From assembly GCA_020636505.1 (NCBI GenBank), contig JACJXR010000005.1:210791-274790 (forward strand): DNA of 64,000 bases. The letters are read 5' to 3'. Below, one piece after another: positions 37,724-47,200 of the stretch. This DNA comes from Chitinophagales bacterium. Lineage in GTDB: Bacteria > Bacteroidota > Bacteroidia > Chitinophagales > Chitinophagaceae. The notes beneath the pieces were generated by a model. It saw only the letters and a list, made by a program, of their open reading frames with translations, made no database searches and had not been told where the DNA came from. Positions within the stretch are counted from its first letter, which is position 1. The number at the start of each line of letters is the position of its first letter. Position numbers and translations under genes: made by a program.

Positions 37724-38206
37724 TTATATTACATGTTCCACACTCACCAGGTAGTTCTTAAGTGTTTTCCGTGCACGGTGCAGGTACACTTTTACCTGCG
37801 CATCAGACAACCCGGTTATGTGTGCTATTTCATCGTATTTGTATCCTTCATAGTCCTTCAGTAACACCAATGCTCGCGACTGCTCATCTAGTGTGGACAG
37901 GGCCCTGTCCAGCACTTTCTTCAAGTCGGTGTTCGTTCTGCTCATGACCGCCTCTTCATGTACCTGCTCGGGATAGGTCATCCTCCGTTGCTTGCGATAC
38001 ATATCTATCGACTGTCGATATGCTACCTGAAAGAGGAATGCCTTACCTTTTGCCGGCATCACATCACTCCTTTTTTGCCAAAGAACTCCGAAGCTGTGTT
38101 GTACCACATCCCTTGCATCCTCCTCATTGCCCGTGCATTTACAGGCAAAGCGAAAAAGTGCATCAGCCCACTCTTTTACGCAAGTGTTGTAGTCGTTAAG
38201 CTCCAT
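37724..38206 (-). CDS. ECF-type RNA polymerase sigma factor
   Basis: The 160-residue protein has a sigma region 2 (EWADALFRFACKCTGNEEDA, then ARDVVQHSFGVLWQKR) and a region 4 with HTH LLKDYEGYKYDEIAHITGLS followed by VKVYLHRARKTLKNYL. Length and layout are normal for the ECF group. It is the first gene of a three-gene minus-strand operon with a putative anti-sigma and an outer-membrane protein, so it probably responds to an envelope signal. Confidence 0.9.
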   Translation of the reverse strand: MELNDYNTCVKEWADALFRFACKCTGNEEDARDVVQHSFGVLWQKRSDVMPAKGKAFLFQVAYRQSIDMYRKQRRMTYPEQVHEEAVMSRTNTDLKKVLDRALSTLDEQSRALVLLKDYEGYKYDEIAHITGLSDAQVKVYLHRARKTLKNYLVSVEHVI

Positions 38207-38288
38207 CTGTCAGTAAATCGGTCATCAAGGTCAAATGTTACACGAAAATCCAATTTTTTATTTTCTCATGAATGCTTTCCAAACATTG

Positions 38289-38296
38289 TACCTTTG
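38289..38296 (+). promoter_or_regulatory. Candidate -7 box for the rluB gene
   Basis: TACCTTTG matches the Bacteroidota -7 consensus 19 nt before the proposed ATG at 38315. The -33 region is only T-rich. The position supports the 38315 start over the much longer open frame, which would begin upstream of this promoter. Confidence 0.5.
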
Positions 38297-38314
38297 ACAA
38301 CTGATAAAATTACA

Positions 38315-39190
38315 ATGCGTAAAGAAAGACCAACAGGCAAAAGGCAGGGCGACAACAACAAGCCTTACCCAAAAGATACCCGACGTAAGCCGGCTATGCC
38401 GCCAAAAGGCAGAGGAGCTAAATTCCCCGACAGGCAAGAAGGTGAGTATTGGGAAGAAGTGGAGCAGGAAATAAAGCCCGAAGCCATGCCACTGAACAAG
38501 TACATCGCACACTGCGGTGTATGCAGCCGCCGTGAGGCTGCCGACCTTGTGAAAGAAGGCAAGATAAAAGTTAACGGGAAAGTGGCCACAGAGCCGGGGT
38601 ACAAAGTACTGCCCAAAGACAAGGTGGAGTACAAAGGCAAACCCCTCAGCTACAAGAAAGACTTGGTATACGTTCTGCTTAACAAGCCCAAGAACTACAT
38701 AACCACAACCGACGACCCCAAACAGCGTCGCACGGTGATGGACCTTGTAAAGGGAGTTAAGGCCGACCGTATATATCCCGTAGGCAGATTGGACAGGAAC
38801 ACCACAGGACTGTTGCTGATGACCAACGACGGCGAGCTGGCGCAAAAGCTGTCTCACCCAAAATACAATATCAAGAAGGTGTATAAAGTAACAGTTGACA
38901 AACAGCTTACCGAAGCACACTTTGAAGAGATAATGAAGGGATTGACTCTGGAAGATGGACCTGTGAAAGTGGATGCGTTGGCATATCTTGAAGACAAGAA
39001 TGAGATAGGCATAGAGATACACAGCGGACGCAACCGTATTGTACGCCGCATATTCGAACACTTGGGTTATGTGGTGGTGAAGCTGGACAGAGTCATGTAT
39101 GCCGGACTTACCAAAAAGAACATTCCACGTGGTAAGTGGCGCCAACTCACGGATAAGGAAGTGATCATGCTGAAACACTTTAAAGGATAA
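38315..39190 (+). CDS. rluB: 23S rRNA pseudouridine synthase, RluB/RsuA family
   Basis: The 291-residue protein has a basic N-terminal extension (1-55), an S4 RNA-binding domain (PLNKYIAHCGVCSRREAADL) and a pseudouridine synthase domain with catalytic Asp160 in GRLDRNTTGLLL. SGRNRIVRRIFEHLGY is the conserved C-terminal motif. It isomerises a uridine in ribosomal RNA. The reading frame is open far upstream, but a -7 promoter box at 38289 and the basic MRKERPTGKR start typical of this group favour this ATG. The next gene starts one base inside its stop. Confidence 0.9.
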   Translation: MRKERPTGKRQGDNNKPYPKDTRRKPAMPPKGRGAKFPDRQEGEYWEEVEQEIKPEAMPLNKYIAHCGVCSRREAADLVKEGKIKVNGKVATEPGYKVLPKDKVEYKGKPLSYKKDLVYVLLNKPKNYITTTDDPKQRRTVMDLVKGVKADRIYPVGRLDRNTTGLLLMTNDGELAQKLSHPKYNIKKVYKVTVDKQLTEAHFEEIMKGLTLEDGPVKVDALAYLEDKNEIGIEIHSGRNRIVRRIFEHLGYVVVKLDRVMYAGLTKKNIPRGKWRQLTDKEVIMLKHFKG

Positions 39191-40350
39191 TGCTGCTCAG
39201 TGCCACACGCATACACGATGGAAAACATTGGTTGCCCGAAGGCACTATCATAGAACTATCTGATAACGGCACTGTAACAGCACTGCACAATGCAGGTATC
39301 AAAGAAGAGGTAAAGCATTATGACGGCATCATATGCCCGGGCTTTGTGAACACGCACTGTCACTTGGAGCTATCGCATATGAAAGGAGCCATACCTGAGC
39401 ATACAGGCTTGGTTCCTTTCTTGAAGCAAGTAGCCACGACACGCAACGACCATACTGAAGAGCAGAAGATAGAAGCTCGCCATACTGCATTCAAAGCCAT
39501 GCAGGCCAACGGTGTAGTTGCAGTAGGTGATATAGCCAACACAAGCGATACACTTGATTTGCGTGTACAGAACAAGATGCACTTCCACAGCTTTGTGGAA
39601 GCATTGGGCTTTACCGAAACTCCGCAACGACAGTTCGATTATGCAACAGCAGTGTATCATGCCTTTGACGCGCAACAACAAGAAGGCAAGATACTGCGTC
39701 AATCCATCGTGCCACATGCGCCCTATTCTGTATCGCAACAGTTATTCAGCTTGATAGACAAGTTTGACGAGCAATCTGTCTTGTCCATACACAATCAGGA
39801 GTGCCATGCTGAGGATGAATATTACCTGACCAAGAAAGGAGCCATCAATGAGTTGTTGGAGTCCATCGGTATCGATGATTCCTTCTTCATACCATCAGGG
39901 AAGACTTCCATACAAACCTATCTGCAATGGCTGTCGGCAACACACCCTTTCGTCTTTATACACAACACATACACCAACCGTGCTGATATAGACATAGCAC
40001 AGACACTGCTGAAGAAAGCATACTGGTGCCTTTGCCCCAATGCGAATAAATACATAGAGAACACCCTACCCGATATACCTATGCTGATGGAAGAATGTGA
40101 TACAATATGCATCGGTACAGACAGTCTTTCGTCCAACCACCAACTGTCTATATTGGCTGAGTTGCAAACCATCAAGGAACGTTATCCCGAAACAGAATGG
40201 GAAACACTGCTACGTTGGGGAACCTACAACGGTGCGCTTGCCCTACAAATGGATGAAGTGGTGGGTGGCATAGCCGTGGGTAAACAACCGGGACTGGTGG
40301 TTATAAAAGACTTGGAAACCAATCCACAAATAAGCGTGGTGATTGTTTAG
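39190..40350 (+). CDS. Metal-dependent amidohydrolase (deaminase-type)
   Basis: The 386-residue protein has the amidohydrolase superfamily metal site NTHCHLELSH (His56, His58), SIVPHAPYSVS, SIHNQECHAED and CIGTDSLSSNH with the catalytic Asp. The LELSHMKG variant is shared with aminodeoxyfutalosine deaminase-like and S-adenosylhomocysteine deaminase-like enzymes, so a deaminase in menaquinone (futalosine route) or purine metabolism is possible. It is coupled to rluB by a TAATG overlap, and its 3' end overlaps the convergent pirin gene by 4 nt. Confidence 0.8.
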   Translation: MLLSATRIHDGKHWLPEGTIIELSDNGTVTALHNAGIKEEVKHYDGIICPGFVNTHCHLELSHMKGAIPEHTGLVPFLKQVATTRNDHTEEQKIEARHTAFKAMQANGVVAVGDIANTSDTLDLRVQNKMHFHSFVEALGFTETPQRQFDYATAVYHAFDAQQQEGKILRQSIVPHAPYSVSQQLFSLIDKFDEQSVLSIHNQECHAEDEYYLTKKGAINELLESIGIDDSFFIPSGKTSIQTYLQWLSATHPFVFIHNTYTNRADIDIAQTLLKKAYWCLCPNANKYIENTLPDIPMLMEECDTICIGTDSLSSNHQLSILAELQTIKERYPETEWETLLRWGTYNGALALQMDEVVGGIAVGKQPGLVVIKDLETNPQISVVIV

Positions 40351-41306
40351 TTCACCTTGGCAGGGTCGCCCATCTTACCTGCCTGATAGTCTGCATAGCA
40401 TTGACGTATCTGATTTTCATTATTCATCACGAACGGACCGTAGGCGAACACAGGCTCATTCAATGGTTGACCTCCCAACAAGAATAACTCAGCACCCTCT
40501 TCACTGTACAGGTTGATGTTGTTGGCATCGCGCTTATACAGAGCCAATTGGTTGGGACTAAGTTCGTGTTGTTCTTCCAACTCCACCTTGCCGCTGACGC
40601 AATAAGCGAATGCATTATGTGTGGCCTCGACAGGTATATCCAACCTTGTCTGCTTGTTCAGCTTGATGTAGTAGTAGAACGTAGGAGTGTAGGTTTGCAC
40701 GTCCGATTTGTAACCGAACAACTCTCCCAACACCACCTTAGCGGTGAAGTCTTTTTGTATGATGGTAGGTATATGCTTTTTACGAAATACCGATGTGGTA
40801 GGGTCTGCATATTTATGCTGTGCAGGCATGTTGAGCCACACCTGGAATCCATGCAACGAACCACCCTTCTCTTTCAACTTAAAGCCCGACTCTTCCATAT
40901 GTATCGCTCCGCGGCCTGAGCTGAACATCATATATTCTCCTTCGGTTACTTGTATATCATAGTCCAGACTGTCTTTGTGGTGGCCGCTACCTTTCAGAAA
41001 ATATGTGGTAGGGATGACCCCTGCATGCGGGTGTGCATTCACGCGCAGTGCATCTTGACCGGGTGTTATGTTGACAGGGCCAAACTCATCGAACAACACA
41101 AAAGGCGAAACATAGTCCATATGGTTGCCTGCAAAGGCACGCATAACAGGTAGTGTACCCACATTGACCCTATCGGCTGTAAGTACACGATACACCTTAC
41201 GATTGGTTTTGGCAGAGTACATGCCTGATTGCCCCAACAGCAAACTCGGTATGGCCAGCGAAAACCCTGTAATGGCCGACCCCTTGATAAATTCGCGCCT
41301 TTTCAT
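40347..41306 (-). CDS. Pirin-family protein with Tat-like signal
   Basis: The 319-residue protein starts MKRREFIKGSAITGFSLAIP, a twin-arginine export signal. The cupin core has AHPHAGV (His92, His94) and AIHMEES (His136, Glu138), the four metal ligands of pirin and quercetinase-like proteins. Export of a pirin is less common than cytosolic forms, but occurs in Bacteroidota. The C-terminal pirin domain (NEPVFAYGPFVMN) is complete. Its substrate is unknown; quercetin 2,3-dioxygenase activity has been shown for some relatives. Confidence 0.88.
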   Translation of the reverse strand: MKRREFIKGSAITGFSLAIPSLLLGQSGMYSAKTNRKVYRVLTADRVNVGTLPVMRAFAGNHMDYVSPFVLFDEFGPVNITPGQDALRVNAHPHAGVIPTTYFLKGSGHHKDSLDYDIQVTEGEYMMFSSGRGAIHMEESGFKLKEKGGSLHGFQVWLNMPAQHKYADPTTSVFRKKHIPTIIQKDFTAKVVLGELFGYKSDVQTYTPTFYYYIKLNKQTRLDIPVEATHNAFAYCVSGKVELEEQHELSPNQLALYKRDANNINLYSEEGAELFLLGGQPLNEPVFAYGPFVMNNENQIRQCYADYQAGKMGDPAKVN

Positions 41307-41368
41307 ATCCTAAATTTACGGAAACCGAACATTAGACGAACATAACTAATGTCGATACATCAATAAGA

Positions 41369-41788
41369 TCAACTTGTAAAGGGTTCACCTCTTCCGGTAT
41401 TCATCATCAGCTTTCTGGACAATGCGGTGAGTAACAACACCTTGACCGCTGTATCGCTGATGCCCATATGATTGGCGACAATGCTGATGAATGAACCTTC
41501 TTTGATGTCTACATTGAAATCGAGCACGATGATATCGGCCAATATGGAGAGTGTAGCAAGGAACAACTCTTCGGGTATCTGTCTTGTCATGATGGAGGCC
41601 GTCTCGCTAAAGTCTTTGTCTGCAAAACGTTCTTTATACTCTTTGTACAGAGCTATGATGTCTTGCTCGTTGTGCCCGCGAAACACATCCTTCATCGTTA
41701 CGATGGATATGAGCTCATCTTCACGCATTTGCCCATCGGCTTCTGCGGTGGCGAACATCAGGCAGAGTATGGCCTCTTTGTAATACAT
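41369..41788 (-). CDS. TerB-like helical protein
   Basis: The 139-residue, all-helical protein has AEADGQMREDELISIV near the start, similar to the Asp-rich metal-binding motif of TerB-family proteins, and a second helical half with DIIVLDFNVDIKEGSFISIV. TerB domains are linked to tellurite resistance and stress responses, but no other ter genes are near. Family assignment is by motif only. Confidence 0.65.
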   Translation of the reverse strand: MYYKEAILCLMFATAEADGQMREDELISIVTMKDVFRGHNEQDIIALYKEYKERFADKDFSETASIMTRQIPEELFLATLSILADIIVLDFNVDIKEGSFISIVANHMGISDTAVKVLLLTALSRKLMMNTGRGEPFTS

Positions 41789-42094
41789 ATGGTTTGGTTT
41801 AGACTAAGTAAGATAGGAGATAACCGGATTTTTGTTGCGAATTGTTGCAAAAACACTTGTTTTTCTCTGCAACATTTTTCGTGTATTGACAATCAGCACT
41901 TTATGTTTCGACTTGTTGCATGCATGCAACAAATAACTTACCAATTGTTCTGTTTTGTTACGTTTTGTTCTGTTCGGAGGGGGGTAGGTGATACATCTTG
42001 TTGATTTCGGTTCATTTTTACAATAACAAATATACAACATTTATTTGTCATTGTAATATGATGGATTATCATGATTTTTATCTAATTTTCTGAT
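41789..42094. other. Intergenic region with repeated TTGTTGC sites, 306 nt
   Basis: No gene is seen between the divergent TerB-like (minus) and small membrane protein (plus) genes. The region holds two direct TTGTTGC copies 10 nt apart (41832-41838, 41842-41848), an inverted copy (41869-41875) and a perfect 20-bp palindrome at 41913-41932 that contains the same motif in both arms. Confidence 0.55.
41913..41932. promoter_or_regulatory. Perfect 20-bp palindrome, candidate operator
   Basis: The sequence TTGTTGCATGCATGCAACAA is its own reverse complement. The same TTGTTGC half-site occurs as two in-phase direct copies 65-81 nt upstream. This suggests binding of a dimeric regulator to control one or both divergent genes. 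No U-run follows, so a terminator is less likely. Confidence 0.55.
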
Positions 42095-42358
42095 ATGTTA
42101 GTCGCATTTTTGATACTGCTTGCCATTGGTGGCGTACTCATAGTCTATGCCATGTTGTTGGTATGGAAGGCACAGCGCAACGGCAGAGGCGAAGCTAGCG
42201 ACCCTGAGAACAAACGGCTATCCAACCGTGCATTCAGGCTTATGTTGGCGGGTATCGTCGTTTTCATGATCGGGTATCTTCTTATCAATGCATTTACCGA
42301 CTTCTTCGACGACGACCATACCGAAGCAATTCAAGAAAAAAGCAATGAAATACTTTAG
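42095..42358 (+). CDS. Small two-helix membrane protein
   Basis: The 87-residue protein has membrane helices at about 1-24 and 50-68, separated by a polar loop (KAQRNGRGEASDPENKRLSN), and an acidic C-terminus (DFFDDDHTEAIQEK). No family was recognised. It lies downstream of the repeated TTGTTGC region and upstream of a terminator shared with the response regulator gene. Confidence 0.6.
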   Translation: MLVAFLILLAIGGVLIVYAMLLVWKAQRNGRGEASDPENKRLSNRAFRLMLAGIVVFMIGYLLINAFTDFFDDDHTEAIQEKSNEIL

Positions 42359-42361
42359 TGC

Positions 42362-42390
42362 ATAAAAAAAAGTCCCACAAACGTGGGACT
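42362..42390 (-). terminator. Intrinsic terminator of the response regulator gene
   Basis: Eight-base perfect arms (42371-42378 and 42383-42390) with a 4-nt loop are followed on the minus strand by a run of T (42370-42364). It ends the minus-strand transcript and may also stop the convergent small membrane gene. Confidence 0.85.
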
Positions 42391-42424
42391 CTCTCATACT
42401 TATGAAAATGAGGATTTATGTCTC

Positions 42425-43129
42425 TTATTGTGGTGCCACCAAACGGAAACCGTTACCGTGAATGTTCACGATCTCAACAGCGCTGTCTTCTTTCAAATAC
42501 TTGCGCAGCTTGGCTATGTACACGTCCATACTACGTCCGTTGAAGTATGTATCACTACCCCATATGCGCTTCAGCGCAGTTTCGCGCGGCAGTAGGTCGT
42601 TCATGTACTCGCACAGCATGTGCAGCAGCTCGTTCTCCTTAGGAGAAAGTGTGCGTGTTTCATCGCCGTTGTCCAACGTGCGTAGTTTGCTGTTGAATTT
42701 GTAAGCACCTATCTCAAACTCCACTTGAGAGTGTTGCTTCTCTTGCAGTTCCTGATTGCGTTTCAATATCGCCTTTATCTTATGCAGCAATACTTCACTG
42801 TCAAACGGTTTGGTGATGTAATCATCCGCACCCAGTTTGTATCCGCTAAGTATATCTTCTTTCATGCTCTTGGCAGAAAGGAAGAACAAAGGCACATCGG
42901 GATCTACGTTTCTTATTTCTTCCGCCAGTGTGAATCCGTCCATGTTAGGCATCATCACATCCAGCAAGCATATGTCAAACTTCTCTCTGCGGAAAGCGGC
43001 CAAACCCAATATTCCATCGCGTGCCAGCTCCACCACAAAGTCGTTCAATTCCAAGTAATTCTTAAGTACCTGACCGAAGTTGCTGTCGTCTTCTACTAGC
43101 AGTACTTTATATCTTTCGTTGTTTTCCAT
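42425..43129 (-). CDS. OmpR/PhoB-family response regulator
   Basis: The 234-residue protein has a receiver domain with acidic pocket VEDD, phospho-acceptor Asp57 (CLLDVMMPNMDGF) and the conserved lysine in ITKPF. A winged-helix output domain follows (TLSPKENELLHMLCEYMNDL, then SMDVYIAKLRKYL). No histidine kinase gene is adjacent, so it is an orphan in this window. A -7-like box lies at 43161-43154 on the minus strand, but spacing to the nearest TTG is long. Confidence 0.92.
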   Translation of the reverse strand: MENNERYKVLLVEDDSNFGQVLKNYLELNDFVVELARDGILGLAAFRREKFDICLLDVMMPNMDGFTLAEEIRNVDPDVPLFFLSAKSMKEDILSGYKLGADDYITKPFDSEVLLHKIKAILKRNQELQEKQHSQVEFEIGAYKFNSKLRTLDNGDETRTLSPKENELLHMLCEYMNDLLPRETALKRIWGSDTYFNGRSMDVYIAKLRKYLKEDSAVEIVNIHGNGFRLVAPQ

Positions 43130-43196
43130 AAATCAATAATGATATGATATTGTCAAAAATAATAACCTGTGGCATTATATCCCAGACAATATTTTG

Positions 43197-44213
43197 TTAA
43201 AAGCGAGGACAGTTCATCTTATCGCGATAGCCCGAATACAAGCCTTGATAGATAATGGCAAACTCCAACGCGCCTTGCATCTTGATGTCAGACGATAGGG
43301 AGGACATCGTGAAATCGTAAGAAGAGGTGAAGGATACGCCCGACCATTGGAAGCCCAACATAGGAACTATGGACTCGTTGTACCTATGATACAGCCCCGC
43401 CAATACACTTGTGGGGTTGCCCGAATCATCTTCGTTTATGAGTGCGCTTATCTTCAAGCCATACATCAATTCTTGAGAGCTTGCTTGCCTAGTATAGTAT
43501 ACAGATGGGTTGATGGTGAATGTTTCACTGGTTACAAAGAGTGCGTCCAAGCTGGCTGTAGGGCGTATGCCTATTTTATTGTCTTGACCATAGAAGCTTT
43601 CTTTCGGCATGTTTACATGCGCCACACCAACACCTAGTTTTATGTAAGTGTACTCATTGGGGTAGTATGCGTAGTTGACACCCGCACCCACGTCTATGTA
43701 GGTTGTTTGTATGTTCTTGTACTGCTCACCGTTGCCCAGTTGTGTATCGAATTTGAACCCATCCCACTGCCTATCAAATTTCAGGCGGGTAAAGTCTACA
43801 CTACGTTGCACATAAGCACCCGATATACCTGCGGACACCATGCTGTAGTTGCCCGTTTGTATATGGTATGCGATAAATCCTTCGTAGCGGTTGAGTGCCA
43901 ACTGACCGTCACCTGCCTTGTCCGAAAACATGGCCAAACCAAGCCCCAACCAGTTGGTAAGGTTCTGATTGCGCAACAATTGAAAATCAGCATAGCCCGA
44001 AAAAGTCCTGAACGGTACCGGAACGCTGGACCATTGATTGCGATAGTTGACACCTATTCTGTAATCCGTTTCGCTCATCAGTGCCGTATTGGCGGGATTG
44101 AGGAGCATGGGTGCGTTGTAGAACTGTGAGAAATGTATACCCTGTGCCGATGCACTGTTTGCCACAGCAACCGACAACACCATAATGAGTATCCAAGTTC
44201 TTCTTAAGTTCAT
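43197..44213 (-). CDS. PorP/SprF-family outer-membrane protein (T9SS-associated)
   Basis: The 338-residue protein has a signal peptide ending near SASAQ and begins GIHFSQFYNAPMLLNPANTA, the hallmark of PorP/SprF proteins. The rest is a beta-barrel with strands such as DYRIGVNYRNQWSSVPVPF and GAGVNYAYYPNEYTYIKLGV. PorP/SprF proteins are needed for secretion or anchoring of T9SS cargo with type B C-terminal domains. The gene starts only 4 nt after a giant type B cargo gene, so the two form a cargo-receptor pair. Confidence 0.92.
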   Translation of the reverse strand: MNLRRTWILIMVLSVAVANSASAQGIHFSQFYNAPMLLNPANTALMSETDYRIGVNYRNQWSSVPVPFRTFSGYADFQLLRNQNLTNWLGLGLAMFSDKAGDGQLALNRYEGFIAYHIQTGNYSMVSAGISGAYVQRSVDFTRLKFDRQWDGFKFDTQLGNGEQYKNIQTTYIDVGAGVNYAYYPNEYTYIKLGVGVAHVNMPKESFYGQDNKIGIRPTASLDALFVTSETFTINPSVYYTRQASSQELMYGLKISALINEDDSGNPTSVLAGLYHRYNESIVPMLGFQWSGVSFTSSYDFTMSSLSSDIKMQGALEFAIIYQGLYSGYRDKMNCPRF

Positions 44214-44217
44214 ATTA

Positions 44218-47200
44218 TTATCTTAACAGTGTTATGTTTCCTTTTTTGGCGAATGTGGTTCCGTCGATGAAGGTGACATTCAGCACGAAAGCATATGCTT
44301 CCATAGGTTGTTCTTTGTTGTTGAACGTACCGTCCCAACCTTTGGACTGATCCGATGTTTCAAATACCAATTGTCCCCATCTGTTATATATCCTGAAGTC
44401 CAAGGTCTCAATACCTGAGCCACGTACATACAGTATGTCGTTCTCACCATCGCCATTCGGGCTGAAGGCGTTCGGCACATCAGCCAACGGATATACATCC
44501 GCTGATACAGGCCTGCATATGGTATCGCTACAACCTACCGAATTGAGTGCCTGAAGACATACACGATAGGTTCCGGTTTTCTTGTAGTATTTAGGATCGG
44601 GCGTTTCTTTGCCTGTTCCTGTACCGTCACCAAAATCCCATATATATGAGGTGGCGTTCAAAGACCTGTTGGTGAATATCACAGGGTCGTTCGTTACCGG
44701 TATGATAGGATCATGCGTGAACGATGCCGTAGGTATCGGGAACACTTCAATGGCCCTTTCCAAGGAATCCTTTCCGTTACATGTTCCTGTATTGATGGCG
44801 AACATCTTGATGGTATACGTTCCGGCCGAATCGAAAATATGTACCGGGTCACTTTGCGTGGATGATTTTCCATCGCCAAAGTCGAAGATATAGCTCACCG
44901 CATTTTCAGACTTGTTGTTGAATTGTACAGGTGCGCCCACACAAGTTTTATCAGGTCCCTCGAAACCCGCCTTCACAAAAGAAGAATTGAAGCTGATGGT
45001 TTTGGATAATGTATCAGGAGAGTTACACGCATTAGGGTCTGTCATCCTCAATTTGATGGTGTAAGTACCCTTTGTGGTGTAAGTATGTGTAGGTGGTGTT
45101 TTACCGGTGTAGTCGGTACCGTCGCCAAAATCCCAATAGTATGATGCCGTATTCGGTGTATTACCTGTTTTGGAGAGGTTGGTGATGTCTGCAGTAAAAG
45201 GTTCGCAGCTATCAGTTTGAGTGACGTTGAAGTCTGCTTTGATGCTGTTGGTATCCACCACTACTTGCAATGTCACACTGTCTATTATCTTACAAGCGTT
45301 GGGGTTGTTCACTATCAGCTTCACAGTGAACGTACCGCCCGTTTGGTATGTGTGAGATGGGTTGGCAGAAGCACTGGAGTTACCATCGCCAAAATTCCAC
45401 AAGTAAGTGGCCACGTTAGATGAACCCGCGGAAGAGAAGTTGACCGGCTCTCCCAAACAAACCACCGCATTAGGCACAGCTGCCGCTTTTGCTGATACTG
45501 CACCTAAGTTAAACGCCACTTTCAATGCCAACAAGTTACAGTTGCTGCTACCGTTGGTTTTCTTATATGCGTTTGCCGTAGTGGGCTCAGGAGTGTTTCC
45601 ACAACCACCACATATGGCCTGATACATCACACCGTTTTTGTCAAAGCGGCTTGTACCGCCATCCACGTGTTCATCGGCCTGACCGTTGTTTCCGAAATAG
45701 GCTCCAAAGAGCATGGCAGTGGCATTTTTCGCAAATACCATAAAGTGGAAATCGCTACCGTCTGTAGAGCTACTCAAAATACCTGCAGGTGTAGGTGCAG
45801 GATTACCCATCATTACAGGCATATTGTTGGTGTTACCACCGTTGGACGATACAGCACCGCCCCAGCCTGATACGTATATATTACCGCAGGTATCCACAAG
45901 GAATGCCACGGGAGAAATATTCACAAAGTTGTTGTTACCCGAACCATACACAGTAGAAAACACATTGGTGTTCAAAGTAGGTGTAAGTTTCATTACAAAT
46001 TGGCTGGAGTTGGGGTTGGTGTATACGCCAGATGTTACCGGGAAACCACCGCCCAATGTGTTACCCATCACATATACGTTGTCGGCATCATCCACTTGTA
46101 TACCGAATACTTGATCGTATCCTCCTGCACCTATATAAGTACCACGCTGTACGGCATATCCACCACTGTTTTGGTAAGCCACAATATAGCCATCAGCTAT
46201 ACCTCCACGAAAACTCGGCCACAGCGTACTGCCCGGTGTAGGCATATCACTACTTGCAGTACCACCTGCCACATATACTGTTGATTGAGCGTTGTTGAAC
46301 GCCAAGACATATGCAGCATCTTCTCTGTTTCCACCCAAGTAAGTACTCCATATAAGAGAACTCAGGTTGTTATCCATTTTTATCACCACACCGTCTTGCG
46401 TGCCGGTAAGTGTGTTCTTAGTGGCGTTCGCTGTTGGGAAATCGGTAGACTTTGTACAAGAGGCCACATATACGTTGCCGTTGTTGTCCGCCAATATCTC
46501 ACTTCTGGAGTCGTCTCCATAGCTGTGTTTCAAGCCGGTAACCGTACCCCAAACGGAAGATATGTTCACGCCATCATCGCCGGTACCACCTACAAAGCAA
46601 GATGCTGTAACAGCACCCGACATATTCAGTTTGGTAATGATGATGTCTGCACCACCTTTAAGTGTGGAACCGTTGGTAGACGGATATGTACCCGAATACG
46701 AACGGCCTGTAAGGAATAGGTTGTAATTCTTATCCACCACCATACTGTGCGGCTGGTCTTGGCTAAGGCCACCGATGTATGTTGAATATACTATGCCGGT
46801 ACCTTGTATGTTGAACTTGGTAATGGCGATATCGCTTTTGATCTGTCCACCGTTGCCATCGGCAGCATCACCACCACCGTAAGTAGGACCTATTGTCGTA
46901 GGGTAACCTGTTCCGCCTGCTATACCACCTGCATAGAAATATCCGCTATCGTCGTAAGTGGCCGTAAAGCCCCAATTGTCGGCAGTGGAACCTGTGAAAG
47001 TTGAGAACTCCACATGCGGGTCGATGATAAGCGGCATCGTCTCGTTGTATCCTCTTGGGAAGTGATAGGTTACGGTAGTGCCTTTCAGTTTGTACTTACA
47101 ATTGACCTCCACTTTCTGTCCATCTACATATTGATATGCGTATGGAGCCATTTCGTGCACTTCTCCAACCGATGTGGTTATGATGAGGTTCTTGTCTTTT

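Noticed and set aside
37958..38314. Long N-terminal extension of rluB
   Set aside because: It would overlap the divergent sigma factor gene and lie upstream of the TACCTTTG box; the ATG at 38315 fits the family.
38258..39178. 306-codon minus-strand frame opposite rluB
   Set aside because: Shadow of the rluB coding frame with no family resemblance.
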